From VAZQ01 sp963840535 (GTDB lineage: Bacteria > Pseudomonadota > Alphaproteobacteria > Rhizobiales > Xanthobacteraceae): a stretch of 64,000 nt of DNA. The stretch covers positions 1 to 64,000 of the forward strand of contig CAWIZJ010000040.1 in the NCBI GenBank assembly GCA_963840535.1, written 5' to 3'. The notes under the pieces were generated by a model. That model did no database searches and was not told the DNA's origin. It saw only the letters and a program-made list of their open reading frames with translations. The number at the start of each line of letters is the position of its first letter. Within the stretch, counting starts at the first letter, position 1. The translations under genes were made by a program, and so were the position numbers. This document shows positions 26,283 to 33,981 of this stretch, piece by piece.

Positions 26283-26929
26283 GATGAGGCCGGTATTCGC
26301 GGACCCGCTTCGCCGTCAATTTCATCGCCGCTTCCGCCTTTTCCCCACCGCTCGTGCATAGTGAGAGCCCATGGGGCGTTTACTTTGACGTCCGCCACAC
26401 TCCTCCCGACGAGCTTGTCGATCTCTTCGGTGCTCAAGGAGCCCTTAGCGAGGAGAGCTTGCGCGACGCGCTTTATCCGCACCCGGTGTCGCCGAATAAG
26501 CCTGCGGGTCATTGCACGAAGGCGGGCCTCGTAACTGTCCCAATTGGTCGGCGACGCTACCTCCTCCATCATCAGCCCGATCCAACGTTGGTCGTCGCCG
26601 TCGCCAATTGGCTGTAGGCCAAGGCATATTCTCTCAGTCTCAGCGCCCGCCATCAGGGCGATGATGCGGGCATGCCACACTGCATTGTCCCCCCGAACCT
26701 TACCGCGCTTTTCCCACGCCCAGAGACACGCATACGGGTCGTGGATGATGCTGTAGCCCTCTGTCATCTCCGCGTAATTGCGTTTGATGGTTGCTCCGCC
26801 ACAGGGCAGAGTGAGCACGCGTCCAATGACAGCGTGCCCGGCCTCGTGATAGGCGGTTTTCTTGCGTCGCTGGTAGGCGGCGGTCCTCGTGCGGCTTGCC
26901 GCACGCGCCATATGGTGTCTTGCTTTCAT
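26279..26929 (-). CDS. FtsH-type M41 metallopeptidase domain protein (stand-alone)
   Basis: 216 aa from ATG 26929. The zinc-protease motif is KKTAYHEAGHAVIGRVLTLP (HEAGH) at about residue 30, followed by a glutamate-rich segment and a helical body with MTRRLIRRHRVRIKRVAQAL and LAKGSLSTEEIDKLVG, as at the end of FtsH. There is no AAA+ domain and no transmembrane helix, so it is a detached peptidase domain that would need a partner unfoldase or disordered substrates. Such proteins are found on mobile elements of Rhizobiales. Confidence 0.8.
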   Translation of the reverse strand: MKARHHMARAASRTRTAAYQRRKKTAYHEAGHAVIGRVLTLPCGGATIKRNYAEMTEGYSIIHDPYACLWAWEKRGKVRGDNAVWHARIIALMAGAETERICLGLQPIGDGDDQRWIGLMMEEVASPTNWDSYEARLRAMTRRLIRRHRVRIKRVAQALLAKGSLSTEEIDKLVGRSVADVKVNAPWALTMHERWGKGGSGDEIDGEAGPRIPASS

Positions 26930-27238
26930 GTCCCGTCTTCCGCCTAACCCCCGCTCGGCATCGGCACTTCTGGCATTCCGGCCCGGCCGCTGCCGCCCAA
27001 CTGAAACGGCCCCCGGTAAAACCCCCGGATCCGCCGCCGAAATGTAGCGAACCATATCGGACCACAGCGAGCAAGGATCAGAGACCGAGCGGCGTTTGCA
27101 GGTATAGCGCCCGCGCCCTGCAACATCCATCCGGGAGACACATTCGTCCGGGAGAACTACCGCGGCCAGGGCAGCACCCGGCCCTACGATCGCGCGCCCC
27201 TGACGGCGACGATCGCCGCGGCGACGGTTCGTCGTCAG
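26930..27238. other. No confident gene
   Basis: 310 bp upstream of the M41 gene. It contains a minus-strand Gly-rich frame (RRIRGFYRGPFQLGGSGRAG) but no start or known family. It may hold the promoter of the protease. Confidence 0.35.
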
Positions 27239-27450
27239 TCAGCTGACGGCGCGCACACCGGCGAGCTGGCGGTCGACCTCTTGAATGAACCGATCGCGCG
27301 CCGCGGGCAGCCAACTGTTGAGGGCGCGCTTCATCCCGTTCGCTCGCGCGGCAAACCAACACTCAGGGGCCGGCCGTAGCGCCGCAGCAATTCGTCGTAG
27401 CGGCGCTGTCTTTGCTTGTCGGCCCACGTCGGCTCGTCCGGGGCGTCGTC
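27239..27450 (-). pseudogene. Mobile-element hypothetical protein, remnant
   Basis: Two overlapping frames read EPTWADKQRQRRYDELLRRY-GRP and then GMKRALNSWLPAARDRFIQE, VDRQLAGVRAVS, as if one protein had been shifted. The arginine-rich helix is like small phage-island proteins. The N-terminus is replaced by copy H of the dispersed element (MPKCLAQINKSR). Confidence 0.35.
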
Positions 27451-27605
27451 GCACGCGGGACTTGTTGATCTGTGCCAAACATTTTGGCAATTTCTCCTAT
27501 CGGCGGACCAAGGATGAGGCACAGCATCTCTTCAGCCCTGAATTCTGAACAGGGCTTGGCTTGAATCCCGATGGCGCAAGGGGGCCTTTCCCGCCTGGCA
27601 ACGGC
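27440..27605 (-). repeat. Dispersed element copy H plus truncated AraC 5' end
   Basis: 27450-27490 carries the element (read leftwards ATGCCAAAATGTTTGGCACA, GATCAACAAGTCCCGCG). The plus strand then continues with AGCCCTGAATTCTGAACAGG, CTTGGCTTGAATCCCGATGG and CGCAAGGGGG. This copies the first codons of the AraC gene at 15085 (ALNSEQ.LA, IPMAQGGL.RLA) with one codon changed to a stop. Homology ends at about 27605, exactly where prophage sequence begins. Confidence 0.75.
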
Positions 27606-27674
27606 GTGGGCGTCGAGCCGCGACCGCGCTAGACCCTCGACCACGTGCTCGGGCACGTATTCGCGCGGCGTCAT
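27606..27674 (-). pseudogene. Phage gene downstream of terminase, truncated
   Basis: The ATG at 27674 overlaps the terminase stop (ATGA). It encodes MTPREYVPEHVVEGLARSRL, DAHAVA and is then cut by the repeat block at 27605. In an intact phage a portal gene usually follows the large terminase; too little is left to identify this one. Confidence 0.6.
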
Positions 27675-29176
27675 GCACACCGGCTGTAGCGTGCGAGCAG
27701 CTCGGCGCGGGCCTGCTCCGTGCGCGTGGGCTGCGGCGGCTCGGCGGGCGGGGCGTCCTCGTACAAGCCGGGGTCGAAAAGGTCGTAGCCCGGCTGGTCC
27801 TGGCCGCGCACCGCGGCGAGGCATGCCATGCTCAGCGCCACGATCACGTCGATCTTGTGCGCCTGCTTCAGCTTGTCGAGCCGCCAGCCGCGACTGCTCT
27901 CGACGATCACCGCGCGCGAGGCCGCCAGCCGCATGCCGGCGTCGGGGTAGAGCGCGAGCGCCCGCGCCTCGATCAGGTCGAACAGGTTGCTCGTGGCCGC
28001 GGTCAGGTTCGGCACCGTCTGCGGGTACTCCTCGACCGGCACGTGCGCCTTCGCCAACCGCTGCGCCACGCTCGCCATCTGGAACGGGTCGAACCAAACC
28101 TTGCGCACGAGGTAGCGCTTGCGCCAGTCGAGCAACGTGGCCTCGACGGTCCGCTCGAAGTCGAGCGGATCGCCCGGCGCCGGCGTAAACACGCGATGCT
28201 GCACGAGGCGCACCACCTGGGCCTTCTTGTTGAACGCGACGGCGACGAGCGCGGTGCTGTCGCGCTTCACCGAGGCGTCGACGCCGACCCAGATAGGCAG
28301 GCGCTCCAAGGTCGGCGTCAGCGCCGGTTGCACGCACGCGTCCCACGCGCCCATGTCGACGAACCGGCTCTCGGCAGACACGAACTGGTTCTCGATCATG
28401 CGCGCGTAGGCGTTCGGCCGCAGCGAGCGGCGCATCTCCGCCAGCCACGCCTCGGTCTGCCACGGCGCTATCGGCTCGGTGTGCCACGCGAATAGCATGC
28501 CGTCGCCGGCGTGCAGCGAGGGAGCCACCTCCGGCAGCGCAATGCCGCGCTTGTATAGCTCCTCGAGCAGCAGGCTTTCGCCCGAGAAGCCCGCGTAGCT
28601 CACCGTCAGCCGGCAGCTGATCTTGCGGGCGGGCGAGGTGATCATCTCATCCCACAAACGACGACTGCGCTCGCTCGTGTAGCCCCACAGCTCGTCGAAG
28701 CAGCTGATCGTCGGGTTGCCGCCTGCCGCCGACGCCGCGTCGCTAGCGATGGCGACGATGGTGGCATCGAGCGCCGGAAACCCGACGCGATCGGCCGTGA
28801 CCTTCGCCTCGCGCCGCAACAGCGGGGACGCAGCGATGATCCGCTTCACCATGGCGAACACCCGGCCCTGTGCCTGCTCAAGGTCGTTGGCGACGCAGTA
28901 GCCCTCGGCGAACCGGCCGCCGTAGAGCAACACCATTGTCAACATGACGACGGCGGCGAGCGTGGTCTTGCCGCTCTTCTTGATCGCGCCGAACACCAGC
29001 TCTGGATAGATCAGCCTGCCGCCCTGGCCGAACGTGAATGCGCGCTCGAGGAACTGGCGCTCGGCGTCAGACAGCACGAACGGCTTGCCGCTCTCAGGGT
29101 CGCACAGCACGTGCTCGATGAACCGCAGCGGGTTCGCGCGCCAGCGCGCTATCGTGGCGGCGTCGATCTCAATCAT
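27671..29176 (-). CDS. terL: Phage terminase large subunit
   Basis: 501 aa. DNA-packaging motor: N-terminal ATPase with Walker A variant VFGAIKKSGKTTLAAVVM (about residue 65) and Walker B-like ISCFDELWGYTSER. The C-terminal RNaseH-like nuclease has acidic residues in IWVGVDASVKRDSTALVAVA and a C-terminal DVIVALSMACL. The product would translocate and cut phage DNA. It is last of a chain of ATGA-overlapping genes. No portal or capsid genes follow, since the element ends at 27.6 kb. Confidence 0.9.
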   Translation of the reverse strand: MIEIDAATIARWRANPLRFIEHVLCDPESGKPFVLSDAERQFLERAFTFGQGGRLIYPELVFGAIKKSGKTTLAAVVMLTMVLLYGGRFAEGYCVANDLEQAQGRVFAMVKRIIAASPLLRREAKVTADRVGFPALDATIVAIASDAASAAGGNPTISCFDELWGYTSERSRRLWDEMITSPARKISCRLTVSYAGFSGESLLLEELYKRGIALPEVAPSLHAGDGMLFAWHTEPIAPWQTEAWLAEMRRSLRPNAYARMIENQFVSAESRFVDMGAWDACVQPALTPTLERLPIWVGVDASVKRDSTALVAVAFNKKAQVVRLVQHRVFTPAPGDPLDFERTVEATLLDWRKRYLVRKVWFDPFQMASVAQRLAKAHVPVEEYPQTVPNLTAATSNLFDLIEARALALYPDAGMRLAASRAVIVESSRGWRLDKLKQAHKIDVIVALSMACLAAVRGQDQPGYDLFDPGLYEDAPPAEPPQPTRTEQARAELLARYSRCA

Positions 29177-29358
29177 GCATGCCCCCCGCCGCAGTCGAGC
29201 CGCCGCAGCTCGGCCTCGAGCCGCGCGATCTCCTCGCGCAGCTCTCGACCACCGAGGTCAGCCCACATCTGCACCTTCAGCCGCTCGATCTCATGCTCGA
29301 GCGCGGCGCGAGGTGACGTCGGCCGGTCGGCATAGTCGTCAGTGAAGAACATCCTCAT
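29173..29358 (-). CDS. Small phage protein with coiled coil, 61 aa
   Basis: MRMFFTDDYADRPTSPRAAL, EHEIERLKVQMWADLGGREL, REEIARLEAELRRLDCGGGH. It is mostly heptad-like helix. It overlaps the upstream stop and the terminase start by ATGA at both ends, so it belongs to the packaging operon. It may be a terminase accessory protein, but this is not shown. Confidence 0.65.
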   Translation of the reverse strand: MRMFFTDDYADRPTSPRAALEHEIERLKVQMWADLGGRELREEIARLEAELRRLDCGGGHA

Positions 29359-29744
29359 GCGCCGCCCTCCTCGCGCTGAGCGGCGGCGAGATATTGCGCC
29401 AATGTCGGCGTCGTCAGCTGCGCCTTGTATCGGTCGAGCTGCAACCGCCGCATGGCATGGTCGGCCGCCCGACTGGCCCTGATCACATCGTCCGGTGAAA
29501 CAGCTGGATCCGCACGTAACGCGCGCGCGGACAACTGTTCGCTGAAGGCAACGAGCCGCGCGGCGCGCTCTATCTGCACCTGCAGCACAGGATCGCCCGC
29601 ATCCTCGCCAAGCCGAGCACAAAAAGTCGCGATCAGCTCGACAACCCGCCGCCCGAGCAACGTCCGCTTGTCGAATGGCTGGCGCGGCTTCGGACCACGA
29701 CGGCGGCGCCGAACCGGTGGCATCGCGGCGTCAACGTGGGCCAT
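29355..29744 (-). CDS. Phage protein, possible small terminase subunit
   Basis: 129 aa from MAHVDAAMPPVRRRRRGPKP. It has a basic N-terminus, then a long helical body (FDKRTLLGRRVVELIATFCA, LQVQIERAARLVAFSEQLSA, DDVIRASRAADHAMRRLQLD). Its position two genes before terL and its basic helical design suit a small terminase, but no helix-turn-helix signature is evident. Confidence 0.55.
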   Translation of the reverse strand: MAHVDAAMPPVRRRRRGPKPRQPFDKRTLLGRRVVELIATFCARLGEDAGDPVLQVQIERAARLVAFSEQLSARALRADPAVSPDDVIRASRAADHAMRRLQLDRYKAQLTTPTLAQYLAAAQREEGGA

Positions 29745-29759
29745 CCTTCGCTTCTCCAA

Positions 29760-30031
29760 ACGGCCGCCAATTTGCGCCCAAATTCATGACCGCGGCAACC
29801 TAAAAACGTTGTTCTAGTCGATGGGCTGCGCAGAATACTGCTAATTAATCAACGATACCAAGGCAGTGAGGCGGTTAAGCCCACCGCTATTAAGCCGAAA
29901 AACTGGCTATTCTTGGACCCCGGCGAAGGGCAAAAACCGCCGGCGGCGAACGAAAACTAGATCCAATCGGCGTGCCGGAAAATGCGAGGGACTGCGACGG
30001 AAACGGTGCAAGAGCTCCGATCCAGTTCCCT
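29760..30031. other. No gene seen
   Basis: 270 bp of intergenic or remnant sequence inside the prophage. Its base composition is slightly more AT-rich than its surroundings. No reading frame or hairpin I would defend. Confidence 0.35.
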
Positions 30032-30238
30032 TCACCTTCGCCCCCGCAGCAGCGTTGCGCAGACACGGCTCCATTCTGCCGGGCTGCGGTATCGCTCCAG
30101 CGGAATGACGTTGGAGCTTCGGAACCAACGGTAGCTCCCGCCCCACTTCACTGTGGTCCAGGGCGTCCGTTCCTCTTCGGGGAGGACGAGCTTCTGCCAG
30201 AAGGCGCTCTCATCCCAAGGAGAGAGGTTCTGTGTCAT
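30032..30238 (-). CDS. Small phage hypothetical protein, 68 aa
   Basis: MTQNLSPWDESAFWQKLVLP, EEERTPWTTVKWGGSYRWFR, SSNVIPLERYRSPAEWSRVC. Tryptophan-rich and soluble. First gene downstream of the triple palindrome at 30308-30374. Family unknown. Confidence 0.55.
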   Translation of the reverse strand: MTQNLSPWDESAFWQKLVLPEEERTPWTTVKWGGSYRWFRSSNVIPLERYRSPAEWSRVCATLLRGRR

Positions 30239-30307
30239 GACACGTCTCTCATTCTATATGTGTACTACTAGAGAGTAAGTAAGAGAGAGTAGTAAGAGAG
30301 ACCTGAT

Positions 30308-30374
30308 GGCCCATAGGTGGGCCATGTTCTAGGCCCAAGCTGTGGGCCATGGGATATGGCCCAAGCTGTGGGCT
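30308..30374. promoter_or_regulatory. Three tandem palindromes, putative phage operator
   Basis: GGCCCATAGGTGGGCC (30308-30323), GGCCCAAGCTGTGGGCC (30332-30348) and GGCCCAAGCTGTGGGCT (30358-30374) are spaced 24-26 bp apart. Each is an inverted repeat GGCCCA-N4/5-TGGGCC. They fill the gap between the replication-like gene and the packaging-side genes and are preceded by a GAGAGTAAGTAAGAGAGAG purine tract at 30270-30300. This looks like an operator or iteron array. Confidence 0.55.
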
Positions 30375-30390
30375 ATAGGGCGGGCACCTT

Positions 30391-30741
30391 TCACGGTAGA
30401 ATTCTGACCCGCAAGGCGCGCTTGCCGTCGCGGACGACGGTGATGGCTCCCGCCGTTTCGAGGTGTTCCAGCGCCCGATACTTGATTTTCTGGCTCAGAC
30501 CCAGGGCCTCGCGGAGCTCCTGGTTTGGGACCGTGAACAACTCATTGCGGTAGACAACACGGCGGCGTTGCAACCAGATCGCGACGACCAGTTGCTCTTT
30601 GGTGTTCACGAGCGGTAGCACGCGCTTCAGCCACGCGAGGGAACAGCCGATATGCGGGTTGGCCCGCTTCGGAGCTACGCTGCTTTCGAGCGTCTCGACT
30701 TCGATGCGCCGTCCGTCTTGGATGACGTACTCCGTCGCCAT
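30391..30741 (-). CDS. Phage winged-helix-like protein
   Basis: 116 aa starting MATEYVIQDGRRIEVETLES. A C-terminal winged-helix-like segment is visible: LVNTKEQLVVAIWLQRRRVV, YRNELFTVPNQELREALGLS, QKIKYRALEHLETAGAITVV. Its start overlaps the polymerase stop (TGATG). It may be a replication initiator or regulator acting on the palindromes immediately downstream. This is inferred from position only. Confidence 0.6.
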   Translation of the reverse strand: MATEYVIQDGRRIEVETLESSVAPKRANPHIGCSLAWLKRVLPLVNTKEQLVVAIWLQRRRVVYRNELFTVPNQELREALGLSQKIKYRALEHLETAGAITVVRDGKRALRVRILP

Positions 30742-32564
30742 CACGCTACCTCGCGCTCCGGTACGGCCCCGACGACCCTCAGCGCGTTCATGATGGTCGC
30801 CCACATCTTCTGAGCCATCGGCCGCTTGTCGCGATAGCGCGCCCCGCCCTTGAGCAGCTGGTCGGTGTCGACGCCGATCTCGAAGCCGCCGCACACGTCG
30901 CGTCCGGCCTGCAGCATGATTTCTTTGGCCTGCTCGATCCGCTCCGGGTCGGTCTCCTCCAGCAGGATGCCGTCGTGGATGAGCATGATCGGCACGATGC
31001 CGGCCTCGCACATGCGCCACGCCGCCAGCCGTAGCATTTCGGCGCCGCCGGATTGCATCGGGAAATTGTAGAGCGTGCGGATATTCGGGCTGGTGCTGAT
31101 GTGCAGCGGCCAACCGAGCACGCTCTCGATCTTGCGCTCCAGCATCGCCGTCTCGACCATGTTCTCGCGCCATTGCCAGAAGCGCGGGTATTCCCGGCGA
31201 TGGCGTTCGATGATGGCGCTGGCGATCAGCGGGTGGCGATCGAGCCCGCGCGCCAATGACGGCACGCCCATGCCGTAGCTGATGGCGAGCTGCAGCGCCT
31301 TCATCCGGTCGCGCGCGTCCGGATGTTGCTTCTTCCAGCGGACCGGGTCGGGGTCGTCGGCGAGGCCGCACAGCCGCGCGAGCGCGTGATAGATGTCGCC
31401 GCCAGTGTAGGCGGCCTTCAGTGTGGCGTCGTCGGAGGCGGCGGCGGCGATTCCTACTTCCTGGGTGCGCCAGTCGAGGTAAGCCCCGATCGTGTCGGAC
31501 GGGAACAGCATGAACGAGCGCAAGCCCGCGTGCGCGTTGAACAGGCTTCTCGCGTGCGCGTTTCGCCCCGTCGCCGTGCAGAACGGGAACAAGCTCGGCC
31601 GGTTGCGCCCGTCGCGCCCGATCGGCAGCCGCGCCTTGGCGATGAAGCCGATGCTGTCGCGCAGCACGTGCAGGCCTTCAATGCCGTGGTAATGCGACAT
31701 CATGCGAAAGGCGTCGCCGGAGATGTCGAGTTTGCCGCTCTCGAGCCGCGGCCAAGCGGGGACGCCGGAATTGACGAGCCAGCGCTCGAAGCGCGCGTAG
31801 CTCCATTCGCCGTCGGGCGTGTAGATCGGGTCGTCCCTGCCGTGGCTGGGGTCGAACCGTCGCAGCAATTCGTCGATGACGGCCTTCTTGTTCTCCTGCA
31901 CCAAATTCCACAGTGGCACGTCGATCGGCATGCCGCGTGCTTGGATTAGCGCAACCGCCTTCGCGCTGTAGTTTGACCAGTGCAGGACACGCGGAACATC
32001 GGCGGCGGGCAGCAGAGTGCGGCCGCGCTGGTCGCAGTGGCGGCGCAATTGCGCGCGCAGCAGCTGCACCGACATGCGCACGTCTTCTTCGCAGTATTCG
32101 AGAACTCGCTCGCGGCCGTATTCGCGCCAGCGGCCTTCGCCGATGGCCTCCGCGATCGCCGGCTTGTCGATATTTTCCCAGCCTTCGATCCCATAGGCGC
32201 GGCAGGCGTCGGAGAGGCGCTTGCGCGGCCGCTTGCTAACTTCGTCGGGGTTGTGCGGCAGCAGAATGTTGCTGGCCGCCAGGTAGGCGGTATGCAGGTC
32301 GAAGATGTGCACCGGGAACTGCCAGCCCAGCATCTTGAAGCAGGTCATCTCCGCCCATGCGCTGTAGGCGACGAAGAGCGCGTCGGGACCGACGTCGAAG
32401 GGTGGCGCTGTACCGAAGTCTCCGCGCCACATGCGGATGGTGCGCACGTGCTGGAGGTTCTCGTCCAGCACGTACGTCACCATGCACAGCACGTTCGGGA
32501 GCCCGCCGGCTTCGATTTCGTATTCGAAGTCGACGACGTTGATCGCGGTGAAGTTCTCGCTCAC
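30741..32564 (-). CDS. Phage-type DNA polymerase, family A
   Basis: 607 aa. The N-terminal 3'-5' exonuclease has VVDFEYEIEAGG (DxE), FVAYSAWAEM and YCEEDVRMS. The polymerase domain has motif A as YLDWRTQEVGIAAAAS, the B region RMKALQLAISYGMGVPSLAR, TATGRNAHARSLFN and motif C as PIMLIHDGILLEET. The usual HDE of motif C is HDG here; the catalytic Asp is kept. It replicates the element. It lies in an ATGA-coupled cassette with the genes on both sides. Confidence 0.9.
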   Translation of the reverse strand: MSENFTAINVVDFEYEIEAGGLPNVLCMVTYVLDENLQHVRTIRMWRGDFGTAPPFDVGPDALFVAYSAWAEMTCFKMLGWQFPVHIFDLHTAYLAASNILLPHNPDEVSKRPRKRLSDACRAYGIEGWENIDKPAIAEAIGEGRWREYGRERVLEYCEEDVRMSVQLLRAQLRRHCDQRGRTLLPAADVPRVLHWSNYSAKAVALIQARGMPIDVPLWNLVQENKKAVIDELLRRFDPSHGRDDPIYTPDGEWSYARFERWLVNSGVPAWPRLESGKLDISGDAFRMMSHYHGIEGLHVLRDSIGFIAKARLPIGRDGRNRPSLFPFCTATGRNAHARSLFNAHAGLRSFMLFPSDTIGAYLDWRTQEVGIAAAASDDATLKAAYTGGDIYHALARLCGLADDPDPVRWKKQHPDARDRMKALQLAISYGMGVPSLARGLDRHPLIASAIIERHRREYPRFWQWRENMVETAMLERKIESVLGWPLHISTSPNIRTLYNFPMQSGGAEMLRLAAWRMCEAGIVPIMLIHDGILLEETDPERIEQAKEIMLQAGRDVCGGFEIGVDTDQLLKGGARYRDKRPMAQKMWATIMNALRVVGAVPEREVA

Positions 32565-33226
32565 GACGTTGCCAGCCTGGCACCGATCTTGCGCAGCAGC
32601 GCTGGGTGGTTCTCGTCCTCGATCATCCGGCCGGCGAAGGTCTTAGCGATCAGCTCGCCCAGCGACGAGGTCGGCCAGTTGGGCTCGGGGAAGGCTTCGA
32701 GGTCCTTGGCGGACGTGATCTTGTACGCCTCCACGCCCTCCTCCTTGCGGGACGTTGCCCGCGTCCAACGCATCTTCGCCTGTTCGCAGGCCTCCATGTT
32801 GCTCTGGTTCCACGAGTTGTCCTCGTTGCGGGTGGGGACGGTGCATAGGAAGAACGCGTCGTGCGGTTTTGCCGCCAGCGCGAGGCGGAACCGCAAGACG
32901 TCTCCGCCCTCTAGGAACCGCAGCGCCAGGTTCTCCTCGATGAGATGCAGGGTGTCGCGTTTCTGCCCCTTGATCGGGACGTTGACGAAGCACAGCTCCG
33001 GCGACCAGTAGGCCTCTTCCGGGTGCAGTCTGACGAAGTCCTTGCCCCCCGAGAGATTGTGAACGGGCAGCGCCGACAACAGCGTCTCGACGTTGGCGAT
33101 GGCCGCGGCCTGCTTCGACTTGAACTTGTCGAGATCGAACGCGCCCGGTTTGGCGATGGATATGGGTGCGTTGTCGGGTTCGGTCACGCCTTCGGGTTTG
33201 ATTTCGGTGAGAGGCTTGGTCGCCAT
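32561..33226 (-). CDS. Phage replication-cassette hypothetical protein, 221 aa
   Basis: Begins MATKPLTEIKPEGVTEPDNA. The body includes NVETLLSALPVHNLSGGKDF, VRLHPEEAYWSPELCFVNVP and RFRLALAAKPHDAFFLCTVP. Its stop overlaps the polymerase start. The gene order (this, then pol) is common in Caudovirales islands of Rhizobiales. It may be a polymerase accessory or single-strand-binding-like protein. No known motif. Confidence 0.65.
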   Translation of the reverse strand: MATKPLTEIKPEGVTEPDNAPISIAKPGAFDLDKFKSKQAAAIANVETLLSALPVHNLSGGKDFVRLHPEEAYWSPELCFVNVPIKGQKRDTLHLIEENLALRFLEGGDVLRFRLALAAKPHDAFFLCTVPTRNEDNSWNQSNMEACEQAKMRWTRATSRKEEGVEAYKITSAKDLEAFPEPNWPTSSLGELIAKTFAGRMIEDENHPALLRKIGARLATS

Positions 33227-33298
33227 GTTGACCTCCTGGGTCTAAGCTAGATGCAGAAGTTGCCGGGGCAGTTATGGTCACCGCCCCCGCAACGTCGT

Positions 33299-33669
33299 TC
33301 AGAATGGAATTTCGTCGTCCATCACGTCGCCGCCGGCGTCCTTCTTGGGTTTCGGCGGCGGCTTCTTCGCGATTGGCGGCGAGATCGGCTTGATCAGCAC
33401 CGATTCCTGCGGCTGGCCCTTGAATTCGACTTCGCCGACATGAAGCTCAAGCTCCTTGTCGATCCAGTCGTCGCTCTCGGTACCGTAAGCCTGACACAGG
33501 GCCTTACTGTTGGTGGCGTTCACCGACAGACGGGTGCCGTCGCTGAACGTCAGATCCGGTCGGTCGTAGTCGCCGATCCGGACGTCGGTGATCAGGACCC
33601 GGATCGGCCGTTCACCTTGATGTCGCCGACCTTCAGGAAGGCGCTGCCGTTGTACCTCGACATATCCAT
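33299..33669 (-). pseudogene. Phage protein with SSB-like acidic tip, frameshifted
   Basis: MDMSRYNGSAFLKVGDIKVN, then one missing base near 33605, then RVLITDVRIGDYDRPDLTFS, DGTRLSVNATNSKALCQAYG, IDKELELHVGEVEFKGQPQE, a proline/lysine linker and MDDEIPF. The DDEIPF end copies the protein-interaction tip of bacterial SSB. The beta-rich body could be an OB fold, but that is unproven. Confidence 0.6.
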
Positions 33670-33739
33670 GTTGATCTTCGCTTTCTCGGCGCGCTGCTCT
33701 CTCGCTACGACCGTCGGCGCCGACGACGGTGAAGCTCTC

Positions 33740-33919
33740 TCAGTCGCCCTCGCGCACCTCGACGATCTCGGTGCAGCGGAACCCGAACCGGCGCAGCGCA
33801 GCCTTCAGCAGCAGGCGCAGATTACGGACGGGATCGGTATTGCCGGGCTCGGCGCGCAGGTGCAGCACGAACACGGGCCGCTCTTGCGCGGTCAGCGTAT
33901 TGGTGGTGGAGGTGGGCAA
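33740..33919 (-). CDS. Small phage hypothetical protein, 59 aa
   Basis: The TTG start at 33919 is preferred because GGAG lies 8 bp upstream. LPTSTTNTLTAQERPVFVLH, LRAEPGNTDPVRNLRLLLKA, ALRRFGFRCTEIVEVREGD. A basic alpha/beta protein of a type often seen next to phage recombination genes. Function unknown. Confidence 0.6.
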   Translation of the reverse strand: MPTSTTNTLTAQERPVFVLHLRAEPGNTDPVRNLRLLLKAALRRFGFRCTEIVEVREGD

Positions 33920-33939
33920 TTGCTTGTCTCCGAAAATGG

Positions 33940-33978
33940 AAAGGCCGCCTCTGCCCGTGGGGCGGCCTTTTCGTTTCC
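33940..33978. terminator. Rho-independent terminator, possibly bidirectional
   Basis: AAAGGCCGCC and GGCGGCCTTT form a perfect 10-bp stem with an 11-base loop. TTCGTTTCCTTTTT follows on the plus strand and CCATTTTC on the minus strand. It lies 12 bp after the stop of the gene at 33982 and 21 bp before the next start, so it may act as an attenuator between the two. Confidence 0.6.
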
Positions 33979-33981
33979 TTT

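Noticed and set aside
30241..30300. GAGAG/GTAAG-rich tract considered as a CRISPR-like or tandem repeat
   Set aside because: A short, irregular purine tract with no constant repeat and spacer. Noted only as context of the palindromes.
33299..33669. Annotation as single-stranded DNA-binding protein SSB
   Set aside because: Only the DDEIPF tip matches. The body lacks the recognisable SSB OB-fold motifs, so the call stays hypothetical.
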